Below are positions 42,271-51,284 of a stretch of DNA of 64,000 nucleotides, piece after piece (position 1 is the first letter of the stretch; each line of letters opens with the position of its first letter). The stretch comes from Halalkaliarchaeum sp. AArc-CO (lineage in GTDB: Archaea; Halobacteriota; Halobacteria; Halobacteriales; Haloferacaceae): contig NZ_CP087723.1 in the NCBI RefSeq assembly GCF_024972735.1, positions 2,790,001 to 2,854,000 on the forward strand, given 5' to 3'. The notes beneath the pieces are model-generated. The model ran no database searches. It had not been told where the DNA came from and saw only the letters and a list, made by a program, of their open reading frames with translations. A program made the translations under genes and the position numbers.

Positions 42271-43245
42271 TTATTGGTCGTTGGTATCGTCGTCGCCATC
42301 CTCATCGTCTTCGTCGTCAGCGTGTGGTCCGCCCGCGTGGTCCGGGGGTCCACGTTCGTCGTCATCTCCGTTGTCGCCGTCGTCACCACCGGGGCCCGCG
42401 TGATCCGGCGGTCCACGCTCGTCGTCGGTTTCGTTTCCGGCGTCGGCGTCAGCACCGGGGCCAGCGTGGTCCGGGGGCCCGGCGTGCTCCGGTGGGCCGG
42501 CGTGGGCGGGCGCGTTACCCGGGTTGTGTTTCGTCACCCAGTTGGCCACGTGGTGACCGAACGGGTGTTCGTCATCCTCGATAGTGTCCATGTACTGCTG
42601 GAGCTGCTGTCCGAACGGCAGGGTCGGATCGATATCGTGAGCCTGGAGCGTCGCAGTCGTCCAGGCAGTGCGATCGTCGTCCGTGGCGGTGACGTCAACG
42701 GTCACTGTTTCGTTAGGGACCGGTAGCTCGACGGTGCCGTCAGCATCGGTTTCGTAGTCGCCGACGCCGTCGTAGGTTGCGTTCTCGTCGTCGACGGTGA
42801 CGTTCACCGACGCGTTCTCGACGGCGCTCCCGTTGTCGGTGACGCTCACGATGGCTGTCTCACCGGGGTCCTGGTCGACGCTCAGTTGGAATCCCGGCGC
42901 GGCCTCGAGCGTCGTCGAAACCGTCGCGGTTTCGTTCTCGTAGTCTGCCGTGATCGTGACGTTCACTTCCTCCTCAGGTGCCGGAAGCACCACGGCGCCG
43001 TCCTCGTCGGTTTCGTAGTCGCCGGCGCCGTCGTAGCTGACGTTCTCGTCATCGACGGTGACGTTCACCGACGCGGTCTCGACTGGCGTTTCGTTTTCCG
43101 TTACCTCGACGGTGACCTCGCCGGTGGCGTCGTTCTGTGCGACGGCCACCTCGAGATCTCCGTCTGCACCCGCGACCGCCGCCGACGCGCCGCCGGCGAC
43201 CACCATGAGTGCGATTGCAAGGGAGAGCAGTGTTTTCGGATTCAT
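42271..43245 (-). CDS. secreted protein with two Ig-like repeats and a Gly-Pro-His-Asp tail
   Basis: A 324-residue exported protein. After the signal peptide (1-26, ALMVVAGGASAAVA) come two repeats of about 85 residues. Each contains VNVTVDDEN(V/A)(S/T)YDG and GDYETD(E/A)DG, typical of carboxypeptidase-regulatory or bacterial Ig-like beta sandwiches. The last third is low complexity with repeated GPPDHAGP and Asp/Glu runs. No anchor is visible. The two beta repeats are very close in sequence, which suggests internal duplication. Confidence 0.75.
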   Translation of the reverse strand: MNPKTLLSLAIALMVVAGGASAAVAGADGDLEVAVAQNDATGEVTVEVTENETPVETASVNVTVDDENVSYDGAGDYETDEDGAVVLPAPEEEVNVTITADYENETATVSTTLEAAPGFQLSVDQDPGETAIVSVTDNGSAVENASVNVTVDDENATYDGVGDYETDADGTVELPVPNETVTVDVTATDDDRTAWTTATLQAHDIDPTLPFGQQLQQYMDTIEDDEHPFGHHVANWVTKHNPGNAPAHAGPPEHAGPPDHAGPGADADAGNETDDERGPPDHAGPGGDDGDNGDDDERGPPDHAGGPHADDEDDEDGDDDTNDQ

Positions 43246-43344
43246 CCTCGTCTCACGGAACCACCCCTACCTACATTAATCGGGAAGACAGTCAGGTCGA
43301 TTTACCACCGATTTAACCCGAATTAACTGGCCGAATCCACGTGT

Positions 43345-44022
43345 TCAAACTTGAGATTCGGGCCTGTCCCACACCGCGACTGCCGGCCCCCGATGGGAAC
43401 GGTCCAACCGAACGATCCGGGAGGCAGGAAAATCGTACGCCTTTAGATCCCCGACGTCGCGATCCGGAGCGAGTCCCGAGGCGTACACCGCGCGGACGAT
43501 CGGCTCGTGGTCCCCGTAGCCGGTGTTTGTCGGATACTCGGCCACGATTCGCCCCTCGTCGGTTTCGACGGCGTCTGCCCGGTCGGTCGTGACGGCGACG
43601 ACGACCAGAAGCGAGCCGGTTTCCCGGTCGCGGACCACTTCGCCGACGGCGGGACGGTGTTGTTCACACAGGTACGATCCCGACTCGCAGCGAGGAACGA
43701 ACAGCTCCCGCCCGCAGATCGCACAGGCCCCCAGACGCTCGTCGGGCCCGGGGACGGATTCGGCCGCGATCTCGAAGGCAACGCGCCGGAGGTGTTTACA
43801 GTGTTCCCCGCGGATAGCGTGATCCGGACAGGTACAGGATGCCCCTTCGACATCGACGACGTACGTTCCACCCTCGGTTTCCACCACGTATCGGCCGTCC
43901 CGTAGCGGCCGAACCGTCATCTCCTCGGTCAACGCCCGGTGGGTGCGTCCCGAAATCCCGGACGTCCGTCTGACACAGTTGCGACCTTCGTTTGGTCCCT
44001 CCGGCGTTTCGGCTGTCGTCAT
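43345..44022 (-). CDS. SWIM zinc-finger protein
   Basis: A 225-residue protein. The SWIM motif CxCxnCxH is Cys63-Thr-Cys65 and Cys75-Lys-His77. A second zinc site follows: CAICGRELFVPRCES and YLCEQH. The rest (about 125-225) is a conserved haloarchaeal domain with VRAVYASGLAPDRDVGDL. SWIM domains bind DNA or protein. Met35 is a possible alternative start. Confidence 0.82.
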   Translation of the reverse strand: MTTAETPEGPNEGRNCVRRTSGISGRTHRALTEEMTVRPLRDGRYVVETEGGTYVVDVEGASCTCPDHAIRGEHCKHLRRVAFEIAAESVPGPDERLGACAICGRELFVPRCESGSYLCEQHRPAVGEVVRDRETGSLLVVVAVTTDRADAVETDEGRIVAEYPTNTGYGDHEPIVRAVYASGLAPDRDVGDLKAYDFPASRIVRLDRSHRGPAVAVWDRPESQV

Positions 44023-44178
44023 CGTTTCTCCCGGGATAGACCCCGATTTCGACTGGAACTACGCGTCCGGCAAAGGTTAACTTTCGGGCCGAAATGCGTT
44101 CCGGTGGAGGGTTCTCGGGGGGATTTCCGTCAGCGGACATTCGACGGCCTTTTGTGAAGTCCGGAGATACCGCAGAGT

Positions 44179-44385
44179 ATGGAAATCGACGAGGAGGTCC
44201 GTCGGAAGACGATCGTTTCGATCTCCGCTGTCGCCGTGTTTCTGGCTGCGCTACTCGGGGTCGGGATCTTCTACGACGGCGGCGACTCGCTGCCGGAAGC
44301 CGGTGCGATGGCTATCGTCGGCCTGCTCGTGGCGTTCGTCTTCCTGATGGCAGCGGTCGGCTTTTACCTCGACCGAACCGAGTGA
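44179..44385 (+). CDS. small two-helix membrane protein
   Basis: A 68-residue protein with helices at about 11-31 and 43-63 and a charged N-terminus MEIDEEVRRK. It looks like a conserved haloarchaeal small membrane protein. Its function is unknown. It is divergent from the SWIM gene. Confidence 0.72.
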   Translation: MEIDEEVRRKTIVSISAVAVFLAALLGVGIFYDGGDSLPEAGAMAIVGLLVAFVFLMAAVGFYLDRTE

Positions 44386-44433
44386 GCGATCGGCGTGTCG
44401 GGTGTATCCAAGAACTGCCCGTAGCTTCCGGTG

Positions 44434-45525
44434 TCACGCGTCCGTCGTTGCCCGCCAGTCGGTGATCGCATCCGAATCGACCGCCTCGACTCGCTTTTCG
44501 TAGTACGCGAGCGGGTGGGAGGCGACTTTCCAGTGGTCGTCCTCGTTGTGACAGATCCCGTACGCAGACAGCGTCTCGCAGGACGGAGGCGGGTACTGTG
44601 ATCCCGACTCGTCGCGGAGATATTCCAGTTGGAAGCGGAGCGTCTCGACCTCGAGTGAGGTGTCCGCACAGAAGGCGACGATTTCGTCTGCGGACATCCC
44701 GATCCCGGCAAGGAACGCCATCAGCGAGAACCCTTCGACTGAAGACAGCTCCGTCCCCCGGGTGGCCTTGTCGATCAGGTTTTGTAAACACGGCGGGAAC
44801 AACTCGGGAGCGACGACGTCGACCTCGTGGACTCGCGTCCGGTCGGACAGCAAGCCTCGAAGGTCGGCGACCTGCGGCGAAAGCTCCGCAGCGATTCCTT
44901 CCTCCTGCGGGAGATCGAACGGGAGCCCCTCCGCGACCCGGTTCCGGATCGCGGTCTCGAGCAGTTCATAAAGCTCCGACCGGGTGATCTTCACCGTTCC
45001 GTCGGCGACTTCGCGTGCGACCAGTCGCCACTCGCGACCCCAGCTGGACGACGACAGCGACAGGTAGGCGCCCACGCCGATCCTGTACCACTGTTCGCCG
45101 TGATCTCGGGCGGACCGATCGTCGGGACGGACGTCGTCTTCGAGACCGAACTCCGCGAGCACGTCGTCGAGATCCAGGCTGGTCGTCTTGGTCGACCGGA
45201 GATCGTCTTCCCGCGTGACGTCCTCGCGGATCCGTCCGATCGCCGTCGACGCCTCGGCTGCGGCGTACTTGTCGATCGCAGCCGAGGAGTCCAGAAGCGA
45301 CACGAGGATCCGGGCGATCGGATACGAAAGCAGTTCGGTTTCGGGATCGACGTCGTCGGCCTCCGGCAGAACGGTCCCTTCGAGCAGCGCCCGCTGGACG
45401 CGCTCGCGCCCCCGATCGACCGCCGGCGCTCCCCGGGAAACTAGCGCGGGAAGCGAGACGTCGGCCGTCTCGACGGCCGCTCGGGCCGACTCGAAGAACG
45501 GGTACCGCGCGTCCAGCCGGTTCAT
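44434..45525 (-). CDS. priL: DNA primase large subunit
   Basis: A 363-residue protein that makes the primase complex with PriS and controls primer length. The C-terminal domain has the four cysteines of the [4Fe-4S] cluster: Cys246 (LFPPCLQNL), Cys286 (VAFCADTS), Cys316 (PSCETL) and Cys325 (YGICHN). ATG 45525 overlaps the eIF1A stop by 1 nt (TGATG), so expression is coupled. PriS is not in the window. Confidence 0.93.
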   Translation of the reverse strand: MNRLDARYPFFESARAAVETADVSLPALVSRGAPAVDRGRERVQRALLEGTVLPEADDVDPETELLSYPIARILVSLLDSSAAIDKYAAAEASTAIGRIREDVTREDDLRSTKTTSLDLDDVLAEFGLEDDVRPDDRSARDHGEQWYRIGVGAYLSLSSSSWGREWRLVAREVADGTVKITRSELYELLETAIRNRVAEGLPFDLPQEEGIAAELSPQVADLRGLLSDRTRVHEVDVVAPELFPPCLQNLIDKATRGTELSSVEGFSLMAFLAGIGMSADEIVAFCADTSLEVETLRFQLEYLRDESGSQYPPPSCETLSAYGICHNEDDHWKVASHPLAYYEKRVEAVDSDAITDWRATTDA

Positions 45526-45809
45526 CACCGAATGTGGCCTTCCTCGCGGAGCTGGTCGGCCTCGGATTTTTCGTACCGCCAGGTCACGTCCGCCTTCTCG
45601 TCTTGCCAGTCCCACGGCTCGACGAGGACGATGTCGTCCTCCCGGATCCAGATCCGCTTTTGCATCCGTCCGGGGATCCGAGCCGTCCGTTCGACCCCGT
45701 CGGCGCAGCGTACTTTCACGCGATTCGCTCCGAGCATGTTGGTGACCTCCGCGAACACCTCGTTGTCGTCCGGCATCCGGAGGTCGCGTCGCCCCTCGTT
45801 TTCGCCCAT
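45525..45809 (-). CDS. eif1a: translation initiation factor eIF-1A
   Basis: A 94-residue OB-fold protein: [20 protein letters not shown] start, then [41 protein letters not shown] and a short acidic tail. It binds the small ribosomal subunit and helps start-codon selection. The frame is open to 45836, but ATG 45809 is the family start. It is the first gene of a two-gene unit with priL. Confidence 0.95.
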   Translation of the reverse strand: MGENEGRRDLRMPDDNEVFAEVTNMLGANRVKVRCADGVERTARIPGRMQKRIWIREDDIVLVEPWDWQDEKADVTWRYEKSEADQLREEGHIR

Positions 45810-45947
45810 GTCGGGTGATGGTTGGTGCCCGAACAATTAAATGGCATGGGGTTCGCTTCGGCGCACGGGTCCGATCCGGCCGACACTGCTTGTCTGGATC
45901 GCGCCGACACCGGAACCGTTACCAGTCCGCCGGTTGCATCCCGGCGT

Positions 45948-46127
45948 ATGCTCGATACACTCGGAACCGAAGGACTCCTCGGTGTCGGATTGATCGTGCT
46001 CGCGATCGCGCTTTTGACCTGGTACGATCCGATCGTGGGTGCGGGAGTGATGATCCTCGTCGCGGGGTTCGCGCTGGTCGCCCGGGGAGTTGCCGACAGC
46101 GTGATGCAGCTTTTCGGAATGAAGTGA
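45948..46127 (+). CDS. small two-helix membrane protein
   Basis: A 59-residue protein, MLDTLGTEGLLGVG then two adjoining hydrophobic helices joined by TWYDPIVGAG. It is probably a conserved haloarchaeal family of unknown function. An upstream in-frame ATG (45822) exists, but its extension is not protein-like and would overlap the eIF1A promoter. Confidence 0.7.
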   Translation: MLDTLGTEGLLGVGLIVLAIALLTWYDPIVGAGVMILVAGFALVARGVADSVMQLFGMK

Positions 46128-46164
46128 GGTCGGAGGAACCCCGGGGCGAGTACACCGGAACGCG

Positions 46165-46608
46165 TTAGGCCGAATCGGAGGACAGCGTTACCGCGATTTC
46201 GGTTTCGTTTTCGATGTTGTCGCTGACGGGACAGCGGCGTTCGATCTCGGCGATCCACTCCTCGATGGTTTCTCGATCGGCGTCGGCCTCGACGTCGACT
46301 GTCACGTCGAACCCCTGAAAGCCGGCTCGGGCGTCGACGTCTTCTCCGAGGTAGATCCGTGGATCGTAGCTCGCTTCCACGGATACTTCGAGGCTCTCGA
46401 TGTCCATCCCCCAGTCGCGTGCCACCTGGCTCCCCGTCGAGTTGATGCAGGCTGCATAGGAGCCGAGCAGATGGTGTAGTGGACTCCCGTCGGAGCCGAT
46501 CGTGAACTCGGAGTCGCCGGTGTCGATCGTCATCCGCTTCGGGCTGATCCGGGTTCCTGTGACCGTCTTGGTCGACAGCTCCGAATCGGAATTGTCCTCT
46601 GTTGTCAT
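46165..46608 (-). CDS. OsmC/Ohr-family protein
   Basis: A 147-residue OsmC-like thiol peroxidase fold. The two redox cysteines are in YAACINST (about 54) and RRCPVSDNIENE (about 125), with SDGSPLHHLLGSYAAC as a family block. It likely reduces organic hydroperoxides or handles polysulfides. It is divergent from prs. Confidence 0.87.
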   Translation of the reverse strand: MTTEDNSDSELSTKTVTGTRISPKRMTIDTGDSEFTIGSDGSPLHHLLGSYAACINSTGSQVARDWGMDIESLEVSVEASYDPRIYLGEDVDARAGFQGFDVTVDVEADADRETIEEWIAEIERRCPVSDNIENETEIAVTLSSDSA

Positions 46609-46734
46609 CAGTGTACATTACAGCCCGGATCCGCATATATGCTCTGGTGTCGCTCCGCGAGAGACGGTGCCGAGCTATCGCGGCACCGCAGGTCTTTGGA
46701 AACCGGTTTATCGTCCCGGGGAGATATCCCGGAC

Positions 46735-47598
46735 ATGATCGTTCCCGGCTCCAGTTCACAGGCGCTTTCGGCGGCGCTCGCGGCGGAGACTGGACTCCCC
46801 CTTGCGACGCCTACGTACGACAGATTTCCGGACGGAGAGACGCTCGCGGGCGTTCCGGAGTTCGACGCCGACCACGCGGTCGTCGTCGCTGCGACGCCCA
46901 GCAACGACGCCTACGTCGAACTACTCCAGCTTCAGGACGCCGTCCGGGAGGCCGGCGCGGAGTCGGTGACAACGGTGTTGCCGTACATGGGGTACTCCAG
47001 ACAGGACAAAGCGTTCAAACACGGTCAGCCAGTGTCCGCCAGGGCGATGGCCCGGGCAGTCTCGACGGGAACCGACCGGGTCGCGGTTGTCAACCCACAC
47101 GAACCCGGTATCGCGGAGTTCTTCGACGTTCCCTGCGAGTCGATCGACGCGGCCGACAGGCTGGCCGAGCCGCTGCCGGAGGATCTCTCCGATCCCCTGT
47201 TTCTCGCCCCCGACGAGGGTGCCGTCGATCTGATCGACAGCGTTCGGGACGGCTACGGCCGCGGCGAGACAGACTTCTTCGAGAAAACGAGGGATCTCGA
47301 CACCGGCGACGTGGAGGTCACGCCGAGCGACGCCCCGGTCACGGATCGGGACGTCGTCGTCGCCGACGACATCATCGCCACCGGATCGACGATGAGCGAC
47401 GCCGTCGAGGTGCTGCTGTCGCGGGGGGCTGCCCGGGTGTTCCTCGCGTGCGTCCACCCGCTGCTCGTCGGTAACGCGTTTACAAAACTCTCCAGGGCCG
47501 GGATCGACGGCGTGTACGGAACGGACACCCTCGAACGATCCGTCTCGTCAGTTACGGCTGCGCCAGCGATCGCCGAAGCTGTCGAAACCGGGGTATGA
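46735..47598 (+). CDS. prs: ribose-phosphate pyrophosphokinase
   Basis: A 287-residue class of archaeal PRPP synthetase. PDGETLAG near 32, LPYMGYSRQDKAFKHGQPVS (the flexible ATP loop), and the PRPP loop DVVVADDIIATGSTMSDAVE near 206-225 are all present. It makes PRPP for purine, pyrimidine, NAD and lipid synthesis. Its 3' end overlaps a convergent gene by 47 nt. Confidence 0.95.
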   Translation: MIVPGSSSQALSAALAAETGLPLATPTYDRFPDGETLAGVPEFDADHAVVVAATPSNDAYVELLQLQDAVREAGAESVTTVLPYMGYSRQDKAFKHGQPVSARAMARAVSTGTDRVAVVNPHEPGIAEFFDVPCESIDAADRLAEPLPEDLSDPLFLAPDEGAVDLIDSVRDGYGRGETDFFEKTRDLDTGDVEVTPSDAPVTDRDVVVADDIIATGSTMSDAVEVLLSRGAARVFLACVHPLLVGNAFTKLSRAGIDGVYGTDTLERSVSSVTAAPAIAEAVETGV

Positions 47599-47809
47599 CC
47601 TCCGAGAGCCCGAGCGCGTACACGCCGAAGTACAGCGCGACCAGCCCGGCGGCAAACAACCAGACAGCGACCTCGAACTGTCCGCCCGACAGTGCCCCGA
47701 GTGCGAGCGATTCGAGGTAGATGCCCACCGCGGAGATGACGCCGGCCCCGATCGTCGCCACAACGAGCTCGACTATTTCCGCGAGGTGTGTTGCGATCGT
47801 TTCGTCCAT
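47552..47809 (-). CDS. small two-helix membrane protein overlapping the prs 3' end
   Basis: An 85-residue protein starting MDETIATHLAEIVELVVATI, with helices at about 11-30 and 41-62 and a basic tail RFRQLRRSL. It is probably a conserved haloarchaeal family. Its last 47 nt are antisense to prs (47552-47598), so both transcripts would form a duplex there. ATG 47809 is preferred over 47911. Confidence 0.65.
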   Translation of the reverse strand: MDETIATHLAEIVELVVATIGAGVISAVGIYLESLALGALSGGQFEVAVWLFAAGLVALYFGVYALGLSEVIPRFRQLRRSLAQP

Positions 47810-47936
47810 GCAGGCCGTACGCAGGCCAGCTGATGTACGTCTTTCGCTCTCGCCGTCTCGATCGACCGTCGAACTGTCGGATGTGTTTCGACCCTGATGC
47901 GAAACGGTCATCTAGGTCGCTATCAGAGTGCCGCAT

Positions 47937-48167
47937 ATGGCAGGGCGTTACGGCGATCTGAACTACGGACAGCTCACAAAGGGCGGCGTCGCGTTCGGGG
48001 CACTCCTCTTTGCGGTCGGTCTCGGGGGCGAACTCGTCGGGCGGTTCCTGCTGGGCGGAGTCTCCCCGTTCGAGGACACCCTTTTCGTCACGTTCGAATT
48101 CCTCGGTCCGATGATCGCCATCTTGGCCGTACTGGTGTTTGGAATCGCAATGCCGTTGACAGAATAA
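47937..48167 (+). CDS. small haloarchaeal membrane protein
   Basis: A 76-residue protein starting MAGRYGDLNYGQLTKGGVAF, with two helices (about 17-37 and 54-73). It looks conserved in haloarchaea, with no known role. The next gene follows after 69 bp. Confidence 0.68.
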   Translation: MAGRYGDLNYGQLTKGGVAFGALLFAVGLGGELVGRFLLGGVSPFEDTLFVTFEFLGPMIAILAVLVFGIAMPLTE

Positions 48168-48236
48168 CTGACTAGAGGTCGTGGAGGAAACGCGGTGGAC
48201 AGAAGTTTCAAGCCCGTTCCGGGTGACTCAACGCCC

Positions 48237-48659
48237 ATGAGCGAAGAGACCATCTTCGACAAGATCGTCGCCGGCGAGATCCCGGCCCGTACCGTCCACG
48301 AAACCGACACTACCCTCGCGTTCCTCGATGCCAACCCCCTGGCGCCGGGGCACACGCTTGTCATCCCGAAGGACGGGTACGAGCGCGTACGCGACCTCCC
48401 GCCGTCGCTGTCGGCGGACCTGTTCGCCGCCGTCCACGAGCTCACCCCTCGGATCGAGGATGCCGTCGACGCCGACGCAACCACGATCGGCATCAACGAC
48501 GGGCCTGCAGCCGGTCAGGAAGTCCCCCACGTCCACGTCCACATCGTCCCCCGATTCGAGGGCGACGGCGGCGGACCGATCCACGGCATCGCCGGCAGTC
48601 CCCCCGATATCGCGGACGAAGAACTGGACGACATCGCCGCGTCGATCCGGAACGACTGA
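48237..48659 (+). CDS. HIT-family nucleotide hydrolase
   Basis: A 140-residue HIT protein. The catalytic triad motif is His98-Val-His100-Val-His102-Ile-Val, with IFDKIVAGEIPARTV at the start and NPLAPGHTLVIPK. It likely hydrolyses dinucleotide polyphosphates or AMP-linked compounds. ATG 48237 matches the family start. The next gene lies 6 nt downstream. Confidence 0.92.
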   Translation: MSEETIFDKIVAGEIPARTVHETDTTLAFLDANPLAPGHTLVIPKDGYERVRDLPPSLSADLFAAVHELTPRIEDAVDADATTIGINDGPAAGQEVPHVHVHIVPRFEGDGGGPIHGIAGSPPDIADEELDDIAASIRND

Positions 48660-48665
48660 CTCGCG

Positions 48666-49319
48666 ATGTTCGGCTCGCTCGGCTACGTCGTCTTCGTCGC
48701 ACTCGCGTTCCTGCTGGCGACGACGCTCGGGCCGTTGTACGTCAACGTCCGACTGCGACGCACGCGGGAACCGACGGATGCCGAACAGTCGCGGCTGGAG
48801 CGCTACTGTGAGGCGACGGCGCTGTCCCCCGACCGGACGTACGTCGTCGAGACGGTCGGCGAAGCGTCGGTCGACGTCAAGGCGGTGGGGGTCCCGGGAT
48901 ACCGGGTGTTGCTCGTCACCGATTACGCGCTGGAGTCGCTCGACGACGACGTGTTGATCGGATTGCTGGCTGCCGAGAGGGGACGGACTGCGACGTACTA
49001 CGCCGAGTTCCGCGCGGTCGCCGTGACGGTCGTGATCGCGCTGCTCGTGTCGACGTTCGCGGGCTTTGTCACGTTCGACGTCGGCTTTCTCCTCATCGGC
49101 GTCGGTGCGCTCGTCGCCTTCGCGGCCGGTCGCCGGATCCAGTACCGGGCCGACACGATCGCCGCCCGGCAGGTCGGCGGCGACCTCGTCGCCGACGCGT
49201 TCGAAGCCGTCGCGGACGTCCGCGGCGTCGAACCGAAAACCGGCTCCTGGCGGACGCTGTTCGAGATTCAGCCGCCGCTGGGGGATCGCATCGCCCGGCT
49301 CCGTGGTCGGCAGTCGTGA
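48666..49319 (+). CDS. degenerate M48-peptidase-like membrane protein
   Basis: A 217-residue protein with one N-terminal helix (1-24) and a hairpin of two helices (about 115-153), laid out like HtpX/M48 peptidases. The position of HExxH reads Ala103-Glu-Arg-Gly-Arg107 in LLAAERGRTATYY. Both zinc histidines are therefore lost. The third-ligand helix survives as QYRADTIAARQVGGD. It is probably not a protease. It follows the HIT gene by 6 nt and may be cotranscribed. Confidence 0.7.
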   Translation: MFGSLGYVVFVALAFLLATTLGPLYVNVRLRRTREPTDAEQSRLERYCEATALSPDRTYVVETVGEASVDVKAVGVPGYRVLLVTDYALESLDDDVLIGLLAAERGRTATYYAEFRAVAVTVVIALLVSTFAGFVTFDVGFLLIGVGALVAFAAGRRIQYRADTIAARQVGGDLVADAFEAVADVRGVEPKTGSWRTLFEIQPPLGDRIARLRGRQS

Positions 49320-49562
49320 GTTAATCGCTGCCGGCAGAACTGCCTCATACGCACATTACCACCATCACCACCCTTTTCACTTGACTAACGTCTCTTCAGG
49401 GGGCCTTTCCTTGGTACTGTTCGGGTCTTCTATTCTAGCGCCGGTAGTAGTATTGTATCAAAACCACAATTCAGCAACAACCCTTTTCCGCATTCGTCCC
49501 CTTTTTTAGCGTATGAACGAGCACGGACAAGCGAAAACGGATCTCGCGATCCACGATCGACT

Positions 49563-51017
49563 GTGAGCCGGGACGCTAGCTCCCCGATCGGTCGACGGCG
49601 GGCGCTCCAGATCGGCGCGGGAGTGGCGGGCGTGGCGGGGCTCGGAGCCGTCGGCTTCGCACTCGGCGGGGACGGCGACGGCGGGACGGCTGCGGCGTAT
49701 CCGGAGCCGGAATACGGCGACCCCGACCGGACGTACCGTCTGACCGCGAGCGAACACGAAATCGACATCGCCGGCGGCGACACCTACGACGGCTGGACGT
49801 ACGACGGGTCGTACCCCGGTCCCGAAATCCGGGCACTCGAGGGGGAACGCGTTCGGGTGGTCGTCGAAAACGACCTTCCCGAGGAGACGACCGTCCACTG
49901 GCACGGCATGACCCTCCGCGGCGACAACGCGATGGACGGCGTTCCGGGCGTCACCCAGGAGTCGATCGCCCCGGGCGAGGAGTTCGTCTACGAGTTCGAC
50001 GCCGAGCCGGCCGGAACGCACTGGTATCACAGTCACGTCGGGCTCCAGCTTGATCGGGAGCTGCTCGGGCCGCTCGTAATCGAGGAACGAAACCCACACG
50101 TGGAGTACGACGCCGAGCACACGTTGATCCTCGATGAATACCTTCCCGAGGAGCCGCGGGTCGAATCCGCGGACGGCACGGATGGGATGGGCGGAATGGG
50201 CGGAATGGGTGGTTCGTTCCCGGGAGCGCCGCCGGCAAAGGGAACCCTCGTCAACGGCGCGCTCCCGAGTGATCCGGCAGAGTTCGGTATCGCCGAGGGC
50301 GAACGCGTCAGGCTTCGCCTCGTCAATGCGGCGGCGGCGACGACGTACGCCGTCGGCATCGACGACCACAGCCTGACGGTGACTCACGCCGACGGGCCGG
50401 CAGTGGAACCCGTGACCGTCGACACGCTGGAGATCGGGATGGGCGAACGCTACGACGTCATCGTCGAGGGGACATCGCCCGGGCGGTGGCCGATCCGGAT
50501 CGCGCCGGTCGATTCGGTCGCCCCTGCCGGTCGCGGGATCCTCGCGTACGAGGGCGCGACTGGCGGCATCGACGAGGGTGCGATCGGCGGTCGCCGGCTC
50601 CGGTACCCCGACCTCCGGTCGCTGGAGCCGATCCCGGGCGTCGAGGGGTCGCCCGACCGAACGATCGATCTCGAACTCTCGGCTGGCGGGACGATGGGGG
50701 TGATGGGCGGTTCCGGCGAGGACGGCGAGTGGACGATAAACGGTCAGGCGTTCCCGGACGCCGATCCGATCCGGATCGAGGAGGGCGACCACGTCCGGTT
50801 CCGGATGCGGAACCGGAGCCCGATGCGGCACCCGATGCATCTCCACGGCCACCACTTCCAGGTCGGCGACGTCGTCAAGGACACCATCACGGTTCCCGGA
50901 CACATGGGTCAGGTCGAGTTCGACTTCGTTGCCGACAACTCGGGCACGTGGCTGTTCCACTGCCATCACCTGTATCACATGGAGACCGGGATGGTACGGA
51001 TCGTGGAATACGAGTAG
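49563..51017 (+). CDS. multicopper oxidase, Tat-exported
   Basis: A 484-residue three-domain oxidase. The N-terminus SPIGRRRALQIGAGVAGVAG is a twin-arginine signal. The copper sites are His112-Trp-His (HWHG), His153-Trp-Tyr-His-Ser-His, HPMHLHGH and HCHHLYHMETGM. These make the trinuclear cluster and the type 1 site. It oxidises metals or phenolics or may reduce nitrite; the cluster pattern is that of laccase/CueO. A Met/Gly-rich loop (GMGGMGGMGG near 205) may bind copper. The start is GTG 49563. Confidence 0.93.
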   Translation: MSRDASSPIGRRRALQIGAGVAGVAGLGAVGFALGGDGDGGTAAAYPEPEYGDPDRTYRLTASEHEIDIAGGDTYDGWTYDGSYPGPEIRALEGERVRVVVENDLPEETTVHWHGMTLRGDNAMDGVPGVTQESIAPGEEFVYEFDAEPAGTHWYHSHVGLQLDRELLGPLVIEERNPHVEYDAEHTLILDEYLPEEPRVESADGTDGMGGMGGMGGSFPGAPPAKGTLVNGALPSDPAEFGIAEGERVRLRLVNAAAATTYAVGIDDHSLTVTHADGPAVEPVTVDTLEIGMGERYDVIVEGTSPGRWPIRIAPVDSVAPAGRGILAYEGATGGIDEGAIGGRRLRYPDLRSLEPIPGVEGSPDRTIDLELSAGGTMGVMGGSGEDGEWTINGQAFPDADPIRIEEGDHVRFRMRNRSPMRHPMHLHGHHFQVGDVVKDTITVPGHMGQVEFDFVADNSGTWLFHCHHLYHMETGMVRIVEYE

Positions 51018-51101
51018 GGGTATCCGAAGAATAGGTTATCGGAGCGATCCAGCCAACGATGCTTCTCTCGAATTTTCGTTGCGGTGACCGAGAACCGAAA
51101 C

Positions 51102-51230
51102 TCAGTCTGCGCCGTGTTTCGGACCGAACCGGCAGTCGCGACACTGCCACGACTGCTGTTTGTACGCGAGCGTTCCACCACAGCTCGGACAGCGATACGT
51201 TTCTTCCGTTCGATGCTGGCTTGCTGCCAT
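51102..51230 (-). CDS. 42-residue zinc-ribbon mini-protein
   Basis: ATG 51230 to TGA 51104..51102 encodes a complete zinc ribbon: YRCPSCGGTLAYKQQSW, then QCRDCRFGPKHGAD. The four cysteines form two CxxC knuckles, and the spacing is right for zinc. A TTAAC box about 27 nt upstream (near 51253-51262) supports leaderless expression. It is short but coding-like, with haloarchaeal codon use. It may bind nucleic acid or protein. Confidence 0.75.
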   Translation of the reverse strand: MAASQHRTEETYRCPSCGGTLAYKQQSWQCRDCRFGPKHGAD

Positions 51231-51284
51231 CGACACGAATCAGCGACCGGACGTAGTTAAGCCCACCTCTTATTCACTCGGTAG

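Noticed and set aside
49513-49566. 17-codon leader peptide overlapping the GTG of the multicopper oxidase (GTGA)
   Set aside because: The TATA-like stretch (49503-49509) would place the transcript start after the leader ATG, so the leader would not be in the mRNA. Coincidence is more likely.
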